In this document: positions 1 to 11,912 of the stretch, in pieces
Position numbering within the stretch: the stretch's first letter is position 1
Layout: each line of letters opens with the position of its first letter
Assembly: GCF_000002865.3 (NCBI RefSeq)
Contig: NW_001865045.1
Location: forward strand, 1,171,552 to 1,235,551
Length of the DNA stretch: 64,000 nt
Source: Monosiga brevicollis MX1
Lineage: Eukaryota; Opisthokonta; Choanoflagellata; Craspedida; Salpingoecidae
Direction of reading: 5' to 3'
Notes under the pieces: model-generated
What the model saw: only the letters and a program-made list of their open reading frames with translations
What the model was told of the DNA's origin: nothing
The model's database searches: none
Translations under genes and position numbers: made by a program

Positions 1-57
1 TTCACTGCCCTGCCCGATCTCTGTGCGCCATCTCATTGCCTGCCGGCCTGCCTTTAG

Positions 58-328
58 TCTGGTAGCGGCAGTCAAACGCCTGCCTCTGGCGCAGCGCCTG
101 CACCTGCAGCGGCTGACCGCTATCAGCTGCAGCTCCGACAATTGAACGACATGGGCTTTAGTGACCGTGACGTGAACATCCGAGGTGCGTGCAGCAAACA
201 ACAAGCCCTTGCCTCTTTATCGTGTCAGTTCTGATACCGATACTGCTCGCTGCGCCGGATCTGTCGCAGCGCTGGAGCAAACCAATGGCAACGTTCATGC
301 GGCCGTGCAACGCATCCTTGAGCAGTAG
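58..328 (+). CDS. UBQLN: Ubiquilin C-terminal end (UBA domain), 5' partial
   Basis: Two exons are visible, 58-184 and 270-328, joined across a GT-AG intron (185-269). An intron end (tttag) precedes position 58, so the rest of the gene lies to the left of the window. The 61 residues begin with a Ser/Gly/Ala/Pro-rich linker, then a UBA domain with the pattern YQLQLRQLNDMGFSDRDVNI, then ALEQTNGNVHAAVQRILEQ and a TAG stop. The MGF loop and the terminal helix with its invariant Leu near the C-terminus are the ubiquitin-binding hallmarks of ubiquilin/Dsk2 proteins, which shuttle ubiquitinated clients to the proteasome. The domain sits at the extreme C-terminus, as usual in this family. Other UBA proteins are possible, but the fit to ubiquilin is close. 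The gene converges on the next one, whose stop is 295 bp away. Confidence 0.88.
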
Positions 329-622
329 CTCGATGGCGGGGCGCACGGGCAATTTCATCCTTCCATCTTGACTTTTCCTTCACAGGTAGTTAAATGGTAA
401 CTCTTGCTTCCCAGCACTGGCGTTGACTCGCGGCACGTTGAAAAGGCGTCCTGATATTAGCAGCACAGCCTTTAAGGGCTGAGACATTTGTCCGATCATC
501 GATTCGCAAGGCAAATCAGCGTGCGAGTCGTGCACACCAGGGGCTCGCCCGACACATCAATTGATAATAAATTAGACCATAGATAAACCTGGTATCATCC
601 ATCATCCATCATCCATCATTTA

Positions 623-3600
623 TCAGGCATCAAGGGGCACGTAAGGGGCATAGCCTGGTTGATTGATAAGTTTAAAATACTGCAAGTCGGTCAGCTGGAA
701 AAACTGGCACACCCGAGATGTTGGGGTCTTGGTGCAGGCGCGGTTTAAAGCCGCTTGTAGTTCCTGAAACAGCCGGACTTCTTCTGCAAAGTTCTGCTCT
801 TGGGCCACCTGGGCTTCAAACCTGCTCGAATCGAGTCAAAAGGGGGGGTGGGGGTGGGGTGCGAAAATGGGTTCAGGAGGTGGCTAAAAACAAACAAACA
901 AAAACCCAAAACAAAACAACTTTTGGTGACGGAGGAGCGTACTTCTTTTTGGCAGCCTTGTACAAGATTTGATCGAGCTGGGTTGCGTTGTTCAACGCTT
1001 GCACCCAGTCGGAGCGCATTTGCGCCACTTTGGGCGTGGGGTCTAAGCGCTTGCCATCCCAACGTATGCTGTTGGGCCGTCAAGATTGATGCAGTAATGA
1101 GTGGCGGTTGCTGCCAATAAGCTGCATACAAGATCACCTCACCTGTCTTTGGCGTGGGAATCCAGCAGGCGAAGGTATGTGATGTCGAGGGGGTCCCAGT
1201 TGAAGAGTCGCCTCATCAAAACTAAGCTCTCATCAAACCTGCTCCCCTCGCCCCCCGTACCACCACCCATATTGCCGCTCGCATCAGCAATGCATGCCAG
1301 GCACAGGTCAAAGTGTAGAGGGACACAGCTCACATACCGCTCAGATAGCACGGTCACATCGAAACGAGCAAGATGGTTTTGCACGAACGCTTCGGCTTGG
1401 CTCTGCGAATAAATGCCAAAACCACCCGCAACTTGATTTGGACTGGCTTTGCCCGCCTTGAGCTGGTCAAGAAACAGCTGGAAGCCAGCCTCAGATCCCT
1501 AAAAGCCGCGCGGCGTAACGAATAATCAACGCAATTTTGCTCACTTGATGCTTGGGGCAACGATATGAATCAAAGCGCTCCGCCTTTGCTGCCCTCAAGA
1601 TAGCTCACCTGCTCACGGTGATTGGGCACAAAGTAATAGTAGGCGTACGAAGTCAACTGTTGTTTCGGCTCACGAAAGGCCGCGATCGTGGCGTGGGGCC
1701 CCAACAAGTGCTGGATAATCAATGTAATAGGATGTTGATGAGAGCCACACCCGTGGACAGTTCAGTGAGTGCGTCGCACAAACGCGCAAAAAGCACGCAG
1801 AAAGTACCTCGTAAAAGCGCTCCACAACTTCATAGCGGCCGCTAAACTTTCCGTTGGGTGTGAGATGGCTAAAGATGAGATCGTATTGACCCTACATAAT
1901 GGGGTGCACAATTTCCAGTCACACGGCTTCAGCTCATGGGCACCCGCATTTCAAGACGAAACGGGCCATATTCTTGAGATCGCACCCGCAGTGTTGTGTC
2001 CTGCAGTGCTTTCTTAAAATGGGCCAAGCCCAAAAACGTCCAACTGCCGCGATGGTATGCGCGCAGTCGATTGCGAGCTCCGAATCGAAAGAGCACGCTG
2101 CTCAATTTACAAGCGTCGTGAGCAAGACCCGGGTTTTAGCAGTCTCCGAGATATGCGTTTCAACGTACCTGGAAAGCGTCGAACTGCCTGTTTTGTGCGT
2201 TTTTGGACTGGCAACCTTGCTCACAATTGGACGGTTGGTGTCTTGCCCAAATCGTTGCCGATAACGCTCCAAACATGCGAGCACTTCTCGGACGTCCGCC
2301 TATGCTCAATGTCAGCGGGTTGAAAAGAGTACCCACACCAGAGACAGAACAAATTCACGAGGCACAAGGATAACAGTTACCTGATCGGGGCCCTTGATGA
2401 AACGCTGGAAGGCTGTTTTGTGACGGCTCTCAATAGGCCATTGGTCAACCGCGAGGACTGGGTGTAAGTCGCGTTGGGGGTTGGACAGTCCGGCAGCAGT
2501 GGCAGGTGCAGTGGTCAACAAAGCAGTGCCTTGGAGGCGCGCTTGACCATTGTCGGCCAACGCCGTTAGCTGTCCCAAATCCAAAACGGCAGCTGGTTGA
2601 AAGCTGGGGTCAGGCTGGAAGCATACCCCACTTCGATGAGCCGGAGCGCAGGCTACGATATCGGCTGCACGGCGAGCACCCCGCAATGCTTGAGGATCCC
2701 AGCTCCAATTTCCGGATTGTGATTGAATTTGAACGATAGGAAAGTGGTCAGGAAGGGCGACAAATGTGGGCGCAAACCAGGCTAGCATGTGGTGCCAAAC
2801 CGCCACGCCCAGAAACATGGCGGGGGCACGGGGCTCTTGAGATTGGCGTGCTGCCTTGTTCATAGCCAATTGAGCGACAAGGCCCGTCACGAGGCGCTGG
2901 TGCAACGAAAGCGGAGCTACAACAAAAAATGGGTGAAGCAGCGGGAATGGGACACCTTGGTGGGCCTGCCAGCGTGCGTGATCATCATGAGCGCCAAATC
3001 AAGTGGGTAGGGCGGCGGCCTCAGCAACGAGCCGTGTCGTGTCATGGAAGACCAACCTGAGCGAGATTGAAGATGATGCGGTCAACTTGCTGGAGTGGCA
3101 CCAGGGGGCTTAAAATCGCTCGGTCATGGCTGGCCAAGAGGCGCAAGCGCGACACGCTCACGCTCGCATCGGCCGGTATCACAACGCTGACGTCCAAGGA
3201 TTGATCCCTTTGTTGACTGGCCCACGTAACGCCAGCCAAGACGGCCTTTTGAATGTTGAGATACTGTTCGCCTACGGTGAGTGTCTGGCATGCCACAGTC
3301 ACCGCAGCGACGCCCGCCAAGCTTGCTTTGGCCTGTCAGAGAGATTCTCGAGGTGAGAGAGCGGCAAGAAGATCCTTGATGCTGGACCAAAGCCACATGG
3401 GGGGAGCAAGAGCCAAGCAAATCAAGAAAAAACGTCTGTCTGACCTCGGTGGCCAACTTCTCTGGGAGCTGATCACAAAAGACCAGGTTTAATTGAATAT
3501 CGGGTTGTAGCGGCGCGAGGGCTCCAGCCCAGATGCGCTCTAGCCACACGCTCATATCCAAGGTCAGTGTTAGGGGAAATACAACTGAGAACAAAGTTCT

Positions 3601-5002
3601 CGGCTGCTGGCGTGGTTCGGAAGGCCGGTGCACCCAGCGCCAGGAAAAGCTGGCTTGAAGGGCATCGGCATCGACGCCGGCGTGGGCCAGCTGCCGCAGC
3701 GGGGCCGCAACCAGACTGTCGTGGCAAGCGCCCTCCAGGCTTGTCGCCTCGTGTGGTAGAGCACAGCGGTAGAGCGCGTTGAAGCGGGGGGAGGGCTGTG
3801 CTAACAGGGTGCGGGCCTGATCTCCAATGCGTTGCAGCGCCTGTGTCCACACGGTGGGATCGATGGCCTGCAGTCGATGATGCAGGCGCTTCATCAGATC
3901 AGCACGAATGCTGTGAAAAGAGCTACCCTTGATGAGTTCAAGGTCTGATGCTGCGTCGAGGGTATTTGTCTGGCGGTCCTGGTCATGTCGGTTGTGCCAA
4001 GGGTCCATGCCCCCAAAGGACATCCATTGCAGGTTGGTGCAGTCAAGGCCCAGCTGCTGGTACAAGCAGGCTGCCAGACGTGCATCTTCCAAGGAGAGGA
4101 GAGGGGGGCTGTGGCGACACGCAGCCAGGGCGTCAGGTCCGAGTTGGGCAAGGGCAGCACGAGAGAGAAGATAGCCAGCTCCCCCATGACCAAAGTTAAG
4201 GCTGTTCTTGGGCGGCCAGAGTGAGTTGGCTGGGGGCGTGTTTTTGACAACGGCGCTGTAGCGCTTGACACCAAAGTAAGATGGCACAGAAGCATTGAGC
4301 AGGGCCAGCTCCTGCTGTAGACGGGGCAGGTTGACGTAGGTGTCGTCATCTGCCTTCATAAAATAGTCACACTGTGCAAAGCGGGCGGTGCGCATGCGCG
4401 CGAGATATTCCCACATGTGCAGCACTTTCAAGGCCAGGTTGACACGGGCGGCTTGCTCAGCCGAGGTGCTGAGATACACGACGCGTTCGCTCGGCACTGG
4501 CACTTTGTCATGTGTCACAAAGTACGAATGGTTGGTGAACCAGGTTTGTGCAATGGCGGCTTGGCTAGCCGCGCTTTTGCTGCTATTTCCGCCCGTTACA
4601 ACAAAGATGCAAATGATGGGAACGTACAGCGTCTCGTCACTAGCTGGGGGTTGAGCTCGGCGCACAGCGTTGGGCGCTGCTGAAATGGGCTGGCTGAGCT
4701 GGGCGTTGGGTGGCTGAGGCGCGACCAAGCTGTGCAAGGTGGCCATGGGATTCGCAGGCTTGAGCTGAGATGGTGAAGGGGATGACCTGACGTACCTACT
4801 CGGCAACAGGCTAAGGCGGCATACAGGATGAGGCAGTGTGCGGCCACATCATGGGCATGTTGTTGCATGCGACCAGGAGCTCGCAGTGCCTGGCCAACGC
4901 AACGTACTTTTGCCGGCGCCAGTTGGAACTGTAGAGGCTCATCAGGGACAGCGCAGCGACGAGGATGGCCAATCCGACCAAGACCCTGGCACCTCGCGCC
5001 AT
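623..5002 (-). CDS. Golgi GT31 glycosyltransferase joined to galactose 3-O-sulfotransferase
   Basis: The first exon (5002-4908) starts with a short basic tail and a signal anchor (LVGLAILVAALSLMSLY), as in type II Golgi enzymes. Exon 2 (4795-3445) holds a GT31 fold: CDYFMKADDDTYVNL with its DxD metal site, then FGHGGAGYLLSR and a following EDARLAACL. Exon 3 (3332-3057) resembles a degraded chondroitin-synthase CHGN/GT7 half. Exon 4 (2896-2381) is not recognised. Exon 5 (2299-2169) carries KTHKTGSSTL, the PAPS-binding loop of Gal3ST sulfotransferases. It is followed by VLFRFGARNRL, by GPHATIAAFREP (3'-phosphate site), and by FDESLVLMRRLFNWDP, the Gal3ST hallmark. Exon phases match throughout, giving one chain that could both build and sulfate a glycan. 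Alternative: two tandem genes. Exon 4 contains a hydrophobic stretch (AMFLGVAVWHHMLAWFAPTF) that could be a separate signal anchor, and reading through the intron after exon 3 gives a stop at 3042. Domain identity is firm; the fusion is less certain. Confidence 0.72.
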
Positions 5003-5110
5003 GAATCTGGTCCAAGATGCGACCGTAGCCCCTCACGCACAAGAAAATGGCGGCGATACCGTCACGCGCCACAGTTCTCAATCCATGCATGCATGAACGC
5101 ATAGATTTTT

Positions 5111-5215
<105 letters not shown>

Positions 5216-5630
5216 TTATTTTCTAGTGTTGTGGTAGTCTCAAAGGCGCCTAAACTTAGACTTGGCCCTCACCCTTGTTTCGCCTCCGTCTGAGCGCGGT
5301 CAAGTGATGTTCGCATCGAGTTTGGGCGTGGGCGTGGTGTCTTGCGCATTAGTGATAAATCGATTCAAGCCAAAAATGGGGGCATGTGCATTTTGTGATC
5401 AGGCATACTATGATGAAGGAAGATAAAACGCAACAGGTCAAGAGGGCAGCGCAGCTGCGACCAGTGCAAGCAAGCCTGACAGCTGGGCGGGCGAATAGCT
5501 GGAAAGGCCTCGCCAGAGCCAGCGGCAGACAAGAAACAAGAAGACGCAAAAGGGGGCACAATTTAAAAAGGCTCAAAGCAGCGTGGAATTCAACGGGCCG
5601 CGGTTGGTGCTGCTCATGCGCAAGCATTAA

Positions 5631-8600
5631 TTAGTCGGTATGGGATCTGATTTCGTATTGCAGGACAAACTCAGGATAAAGTTGACTGTTGTCGTATATG
5701 ACAACGTGATGGTGCTGTCCGACTGGCATGGCGACCACGCTGTCAAACCTGCGCTCAAATGAGGTGGAGTGAGGCAATGATGCGTCGCGCTTAGCGTGTT
5801 AACAATCTCAAGATTCCAAAACGTCATTTGTTCCTCACCGTGTCATGTCACCACCAACCGCATCTTTAGTGGCCTTGGGCAGCCTCGGGGGCTCAAGGGC
5901 GTCGCCTTTAACTGCAGGGCAAATAAATTGCCGCCCCAACAGTGCACGTGCCACCATCAGGGAACCTTGCTTGGGCAGCGAGTCGGTCTCTTTACCAAGC
6001 TCACACGCCTGTCACTTGCGTGCATCAATCAGCTCTGTGAGTCATGCTCCATGGGGATGTGCCAAGAGCAACGTGAGGCATGTTCATTGACGAACCTGCA
6101 GTGGATCATCGCTGAGCCAGATGCCATGCCCTTGGCTGGTTGTGGCTGGGTGAAAGCGGGTATCGAATCCAAGCCGGACCACGTGATTGCGCTTGTCGTT
6201 TGAGATTGGTGCACTCATAAAGAGGAGTCGCTCTTGACACGCGCCATCACGAAAGAGCGGCACGGAGCCCGTTATCGCCTCCAAATGGCCAGTGAGTAGA
6301 GTTTCACAGACGTGTTCAGTCTGGATGGGTTGTCGCTGCTGCATTTCCTCCAAGCGCCGCATATAACGCCTCCACACGAGGGTGTTGACCACCCGCTGCA
6401 CACGTGTTACGACCAACGCCTGCGCATCCGAGGCAGCAATTTGCTCAAGCAACGCATTGACCTGTGCACGTCGCAGGTCGTGGATCAGCCCTCAGCCACG
6501 CAAGTCCAACAAATGACCTCTTGCTATCAACGGAAGCAGGCAAGGGGGGAGCATGGGTGTGTTCAAGCCACAGACCACCGACACACCTCATCGAGCAGCT
6601 CTGGGGCTTCCAGCAGAACCTTGGTCATGGGCGGATCGAGTGCTCCTGGTTCGGTGCCCAGAGCAGGCTGCAACAATGTGGACTCCATAGGGCCCGCTGA
6701 GAGCTTTGGTCGGTCGTGCGGACTGGGCGCCAAAAGCTGCCAAGTCAGTTGGTGCACCCGACCCTCGACAAGCTCAAGCTAGCCAGATAAGCAAAAAATC
6801 ATGAGCAGGGCCAAGTCAGCACCATCTCTACAAAAGCTTGGGTGGGTTCAAGGGAGGACAGCAACGCGTGTGCATACCTCATGCCGGAGTTTGGGAAACT
6901 TGCAGCTTGCAACCGCTGGAGCCACTGAGGCAGTACCATCATTATTGCGAAGCAAGGCAGTGCGCAAATCCTCGCCTTCCTTGCTAACTGCAGGCGCTCG
7001 TAGCGGGAAAGAGTACACGTTGTAGAAGACGCAACCAAGTGCAAAGGCATCTTGCGATGGTCGGGCCCCCACTCGACCACGCCCGAAGAGCAACTCGGGG
7101 GCGATATAGCCATCGGTACCGACTGCCGCCAAGGTAGTGCGCACCAAGAAGGTGCGCTCAGCTGCCGGGCGCGTAATGTCAAAGTCACCGAGCTTGGCCT
7201 GGGGGTCGTTGTGCTTGCCTGCCAACATGATGTTGCTCAGTTTGACATCACGGTGTACAAGACCGGCCTTGTGAATGTAAGCCAAGGCGGATTGCGTCTC
7301 CTGCATGAGACGCCATGCCAGCTTGGCTGTTACTGCTTCAGCTGTCACGTTTTGCAGCCAGTGCCCGAGATCGCGCTCGGGACACCAGGGTAGTACCAGG
7401 TAAATGCGCGGGGCCTTGGCATGCACGTCAAAAAAGGCGAGTTCCAAGTGCAGGATGTGTTCGTGTTGCAGGCTGCGTAACGTGGTCACCTCACGCAAGA
7501 TGGTGCGGCATCTTTGTTCAAGTGTGGTGTGTTTGTCACGCTGAAGCAGTGAATAGGCCTTGACGGCTACGGTGTGGGTTGGGCCGTCCGCGGGCGCGAA
7601 GGTAAAGCGTGATACTGGGTGATTTGAGTCAGATAGGATGGTTTCATCAGAGAAATCGCGCAATGAAACATCCGCATCAAGCTGTGCCAGAATCTCCAGG
7701 GCCAACTGGGGCGACGCCTCGGGTAGTTGTGCCTGTAGGCGTGCACAGGCATCCTGCGGTCCACGTGGGACGAGTTGCAGCAAGTCACTAAAGTGGCGCA
7801 TGAGCTGTTGCGAGAGCTCCACGATGGGTTCAGAATGGGGAGCTGAAGAGTGGAGCTGTTGCAATTCTGCCTCCCACTGCGCGATTTGTGCCAAGAGCAT
7901 TGTCTGCATTTCAGCGGGCGGGCCGCTGTCCAGAAAGCGACGCGCCGACTGAATCTGATCGAGAATGCGATGGCGCGTGTCTGTTGTCGAGGCATTGCCC
8001 TCGTCTTGAGCGGCTAGCTGCTGGATGTGAGCGCGGGCCTTGGTCTGACAAACAGTCAGAGAGGCAAGTAGATCGGAGTGCCAGGCGCGAATCACATGAA
8101 ATTGGGCGCTCAAATTCTCCTGTTCGATGTGGGCCATGGTTGTCAATTGGCGTAACATGTGTGGACCGCAGTGCACGGCGGCCATAACGGCCTGACGCAT
8201 GGGAGAGTCGACACTGCGTGAGAGGTGCTGAAGCGTTGCGTGGGCGTCACGAATGGGACGCCAATCCAAATAGGAATCTGAAGCTTTTTGAGAAGCCTCG
8301 ATACCCGGAGTTGGTGGGTCAAGACCCTTTGCCCCATCCAACAGGGCAAGTGCTCGAGCTCCATCCTGTTTCAAACTGTCCGCCAGGCTTGCCGTGTAGT
8401 TGGCAACGGCCTGGGCGAGCTGTTGTAAAGCGTTGCGTGCTTGCACTTCTGCTTGTTGAAGGGCCTGGGCTACTACAGCCAGAGTGCGTCGCGCCGTGCA
8501 CAGCTTTTCCAAAAGCTCGGGCAGCCCTATCGAGCTGGATTTCAAGTCGTGAGCAGTGTCTTTGTCAAGTGCATTGGCCAGGGTGTAGAGACTCGGCGTG

Positions 8601-11301
8601 CGGTCGTCAGGCAGGAGTGTAGAGGAATGCGCCGAAGACTCCAAGGATGGACTGCAAGCGGTAGTGCTCTCGCTCAATAGGCTGTCGCCCAGTCGTTCTG
8701 CACTAGCTGGAGGGTGGGCCGTTTGGGTGGTTGGCATAGTGGACTGAAGGATTGATAAGGCCTTGGTGCAATGAGACCAGTCAAGCTCACAGGATCCAAT
8801 CTGCAGGGCCTTGACGACGTCTTGTATCTCTCCCAAGACACCCAAAAGGCTGTCACCCGGCTGTGATGTGCCAATGCGGGTCTGCACCTGGTCTTGGGCC
8901 CGAACACCATCATCAATGACGTTGATGATGGCGCGCGTGGCATCAAGATGCTGTGGCATGCTGCTGGGCAGCCATTCAAGCCACGCTTGTGCGTCCATCA
9001 CGTTGCTGACGGCGGCATTCAATGCAGGGGCCGTATCAGTGCATGCAAAGGCGAGCATGGCGTTGAGAACGATCGGGGGCCCTTCTGGAACCGGTGCAGT
9101 GGCTACTGCACGAGCTAGTGGCAGCAGCCAGTGGTTTATTGCTTCGATGGCTGCCTGCGCCTAGGAGAAGGGTGGGGGGTTCACAGGACGAGGATGAACC
9201 AACGAAGCAAGGAGGGGTGAAGAGGGAAGGGGGGGCATGTTTAGGATGACATGTGGGGACATGGCGGGGGCGTCAGTCACGGTTGGGCACACTTGAAGAG
9301 TGGGATTTGAAGGCAGCGGGGGCAGCCACTCTGCGTCCAAGGCAGACATTTGCTCAATCAAGGTCAAAACGAGCGTGTGGCCGCCCGCCTGAGCTAGAGC
9401 AGCGGGCAATCGACCATGCTGTTGAAAGCAGAGAGTGAGATCAAAGCGCTAAAGCCGGTAGTGTCTGAAGCACTTGGAAAGACTGATGAGCAGGCCCTAC
9501 GTGATCGCGGGCAGTGGGATCAGCTCCCGCCTCTAACAGGGCCCAAACAACCTGCAAATGACCAAACTCGCAAGCTATATGTAGGCCTGAGGCGCCATGC
9601 TGCAGAGTCGTGGGGCAATCGAGAGGACGAATGAGCCACGCATGTTTTCATGAATGGTCGTTTGATGTGTAGGCCGGCCATTTTGGCGTTGACGCCCGAT
9701 TTATCCCATGGACAAGGTGATCAAAGTGGGTAAAGCCACCGCCTCACCTCATTGCATTGATGCACGTCAGCCCCAGCGGCCAGCTGAGCCTTCACGGCTT
9801 CAAGATGGCCTTGGCGGCAAGCTTGCAGGAGGGGCGCGGGCGCCTGCAAACAGGCCAGTAGATGTGAGGGCAGCGTGGACTAGACACTTGGCACGAGGAA
9901 TGGCTCACGGCCAAATGGATACATCCGCACCAATGCAGTGGGCGTAGGCGCATCCACATCTGATCTCGTGTGTGCCAAAGTTGCTGCATCGCCTGTGACA
10001 GGCTCAGTTTGGTGAGCCAGCTGATACAAAAACATGGCATCTTGTGATGTTTATGAATGTGAGCAGCTGCGCAGTCAGAAGCACAGACCTAGACTGCATG
10101 CAGGACTGCTCCAGAGTGGCTGAAAAGTTTCGTACAGCCGCCGAGACACCAAGGCCAGGGGCGGCTCGCCATTCTGGGAGGAGTCCAAAAACCAAAATCA
10201 CGCACAAGATGAGCCGCAAGGGACGCCGCCAATTCCATTTCACAGTGATGGCGAATGAGTGGGCCGTCAAACTGGTGCACCAATCACTTCCTCCACAGTT
10301 ACATAAGAACAAAACAAAGAAAAGCTCCCAGTAGGAGTGCAAGTCCATAAAGAAAAAAAAAATTGACATGTGAAAAACAAACCGGCCCAAATGGCAGCGG
10401 CCAAAAAAAAAAAAATAAATAAAATAAAAGCAATCAAGAAGGCGGCAGGGGATTTCGTGGCAGTACAATGCACCGACGCATGCCACTCGCGCGCCCCTGC
10501 ACCCCTGAGTGCAAAGCCAGCAAAAACAAAAAAAAAAAAGAAGAAAAGGAAAAAGGGTAGTCAACTTCCACGCTTCCATCAAAAGGCAAAATCCAAGGTG
10601 TTAAGGGTTCAGGGATCCATGGTCTAGTGGGTTTTTGTTTCAGCAGACAAAAAAAAAAAAAAGAGAAAAAAAAAGAAAAAAAAAGAGAGAGAGAGAGAGA
10701 ACTGGATGACCGGCCGGACGTTGGTGACATACGTAGTCGCGGGCGTTGCGGTCGGCGCCGGCGTCGAGCAAGAGCCGTGCTATATCTTTTTGGCCGTACC
10801 AACACGCATAGTGGAGCGGAGTCATGTCATCCTGAGGGTGGGGAGGTGGAGCAGGCGAGAGTCAGTCAGTCACCTTGTTGTGTGCTTTTCAAACAAAACT
10901 AGAAGCGTGTGGAGCGGACCTCATTTCGCGGGTCGGCGCGACCGCCCCCTTGAAGAATGAGGCGCACAATGTCGACATGTCCGCGTAGACTGGCCAAATG
11001 GAGGGGCGTTTCACCCCGCTGCCTCGTATGGCCAGTATCCAGCACACAACAGAGGGGGTACGCGAGGCGGGGAAAGGCGAATGAGGCCTCCAAGGCACTG
11101 GTGGCAAGTTGAACGCTTTGACACGATTGGAAAGAGACAAAACAAGGCTCAACGGCAGTAAACGATGCACCAACACACCGCATTATGATACTCAAAGACG
11201 GCGTGCAGGAGGGGCGAGCCCCAGGGCAACTTCTTGAGCAGCTTCAGGGCCTGATCCGAGCGAATCGCCGCACACGCGCTCAGAAACTCGTCGTTGGTCA
11301 T
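5631..11301 (-). CDS. Ankyrin repeat - protein kinase - PARP-like fusion protein
   Basis: The start codon at 11301 opens MTNDEFLSACAAIRSDQALK. Ankyrin repeats follow on separate short exons: GETPLHLASLRGHVDIVRLI (near 11000), MTPLHYACWYGQKDIARLLL (near 10800), LLQACRQGHLEAVKAQLAAG (near 9800), GLHIACEFGHLQVVWALLEA (near 9570) and one near 9400. A long helical region runs from about 9160 to 7700. The kinase has VAVK lysine, an alpha-C Glu (LREVTTL), VHRDVKLSNIM, GDFD in place of DFG and GYIAPEL, and ends LLAPSPHDRP. A clear Gly-rich loop is not visible. The C-terminal exons (6450-5631) have a PARP fold: ERLLFMSAPI, GFDTRF, GHGIWLSDDP, FDSVVAMP and YDNSQLYPEFVLQY. The three catalytic positions (H-Y-E in PARP1) read Met, Trp and probably His. 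All exon joins tested keep phase. Likely a cytosolic or nuclear signalling protein; its substrate is unknown. Confidence 0.8.
10330..10700. repeat. Poly(A)/GA-rich intron of the ankyrin-kinase-PARP gene
   Basis: Several A-runs of 9-13 bases and a GA dinucleotide tract (about 10683-10700) sit between ankyrin exons. On the coding (minus) strand they are T- and TC-runs. The long hydrophobic open frame across this stretch (10004-10582, minus) is produced by these runs and is not a gene. Confidence 0.8.
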
Positions 11302-11912
11302 GATGCCGCAGGCGAAATGCCACGGCCAGGTTCACTGTTTTCGCCTTCTGCTACCTTCACGACCAAAAGTCATCGACATGTCACTGCGTTCGTCCTCTGA
11401 ACTTTACCGGAGACTGAACTTGTTTTTTTTGTATCAATTTGTCTGTGTTTTTTCTGATACAACTGATTCAAATTATCACTTGGACTCGTACAGGTAAAAA
11501 AGAACAAAAAAAAAAAAAACGCATGTGTGTGTGTGTGTGTGTGTGTTAGTGGCAGCGCGAGTGAGCCGAGTGAGGCGACGATGGAAATGGCAGCGCCAGA
11601 CGCCAGTGTACTGGTGCTTCAGTCGGCGGGAACGGCTTGTTTGTATTGGGATACGAGAAAAGAGGGTCTTTTAAAAGGCGTGACAAGACAAAGCTGGTGG
11701 GGCAAGGTTGAGAGCGTCTGGGGGTCGGCTGGGGTGCGGGATGCGGCGGCGGTGCTTTGGGAGCACTTCTGTGTCGCTCGCGAAGACCGTGGCTGCTCTA
11801 GCGTGCTTTGAGTCTCCAAACTCATTGGTCCTGTTCTTCTGTTTCTTGGGTGTGTGTGTTGTTCTAGTTTGTGTTCGATCGTTGACCTCTTATCTCCCTC
11901 CAGACCTACATC
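11302..11912. other. Divergent intergenic region between ankyrin-kinase-PARP and ATP synthase epsilon
   Basis: This separates two divergent genes. It holds an A13 run followed by a short (TG) tract (11507-11546), then a sequence that could be 5' leader or 5' UTR exon of the epsilon gene. An open frame at 11527-11811 has no recognisable protein similarity. No promoter motif can be assigned. Confidence 0.6.

Noticed and set aside
2102-2284. A short independent gene around the KTHKTGSST motif
   Set aside because: The motif is the PAPS loop of the Gal3ST domain and joins in phase to exons on both sides.
3124-3444. C-terminal part of the 560-codon minus frame (rich in Arg, Cys and Gly after LPEKLATE)
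   Set aside because: Frame-shifted translation across an intron. Splicing from 3445 to 3332 restores the family-like sequence.
10004-10582. Minus-strand open frame of 192 codons with many Phe, Cys and Leu, like a membrane protein
   Set aside because: It is created by T and TTC runs in an intron between ankyrin exons, with no start context or family similarity.
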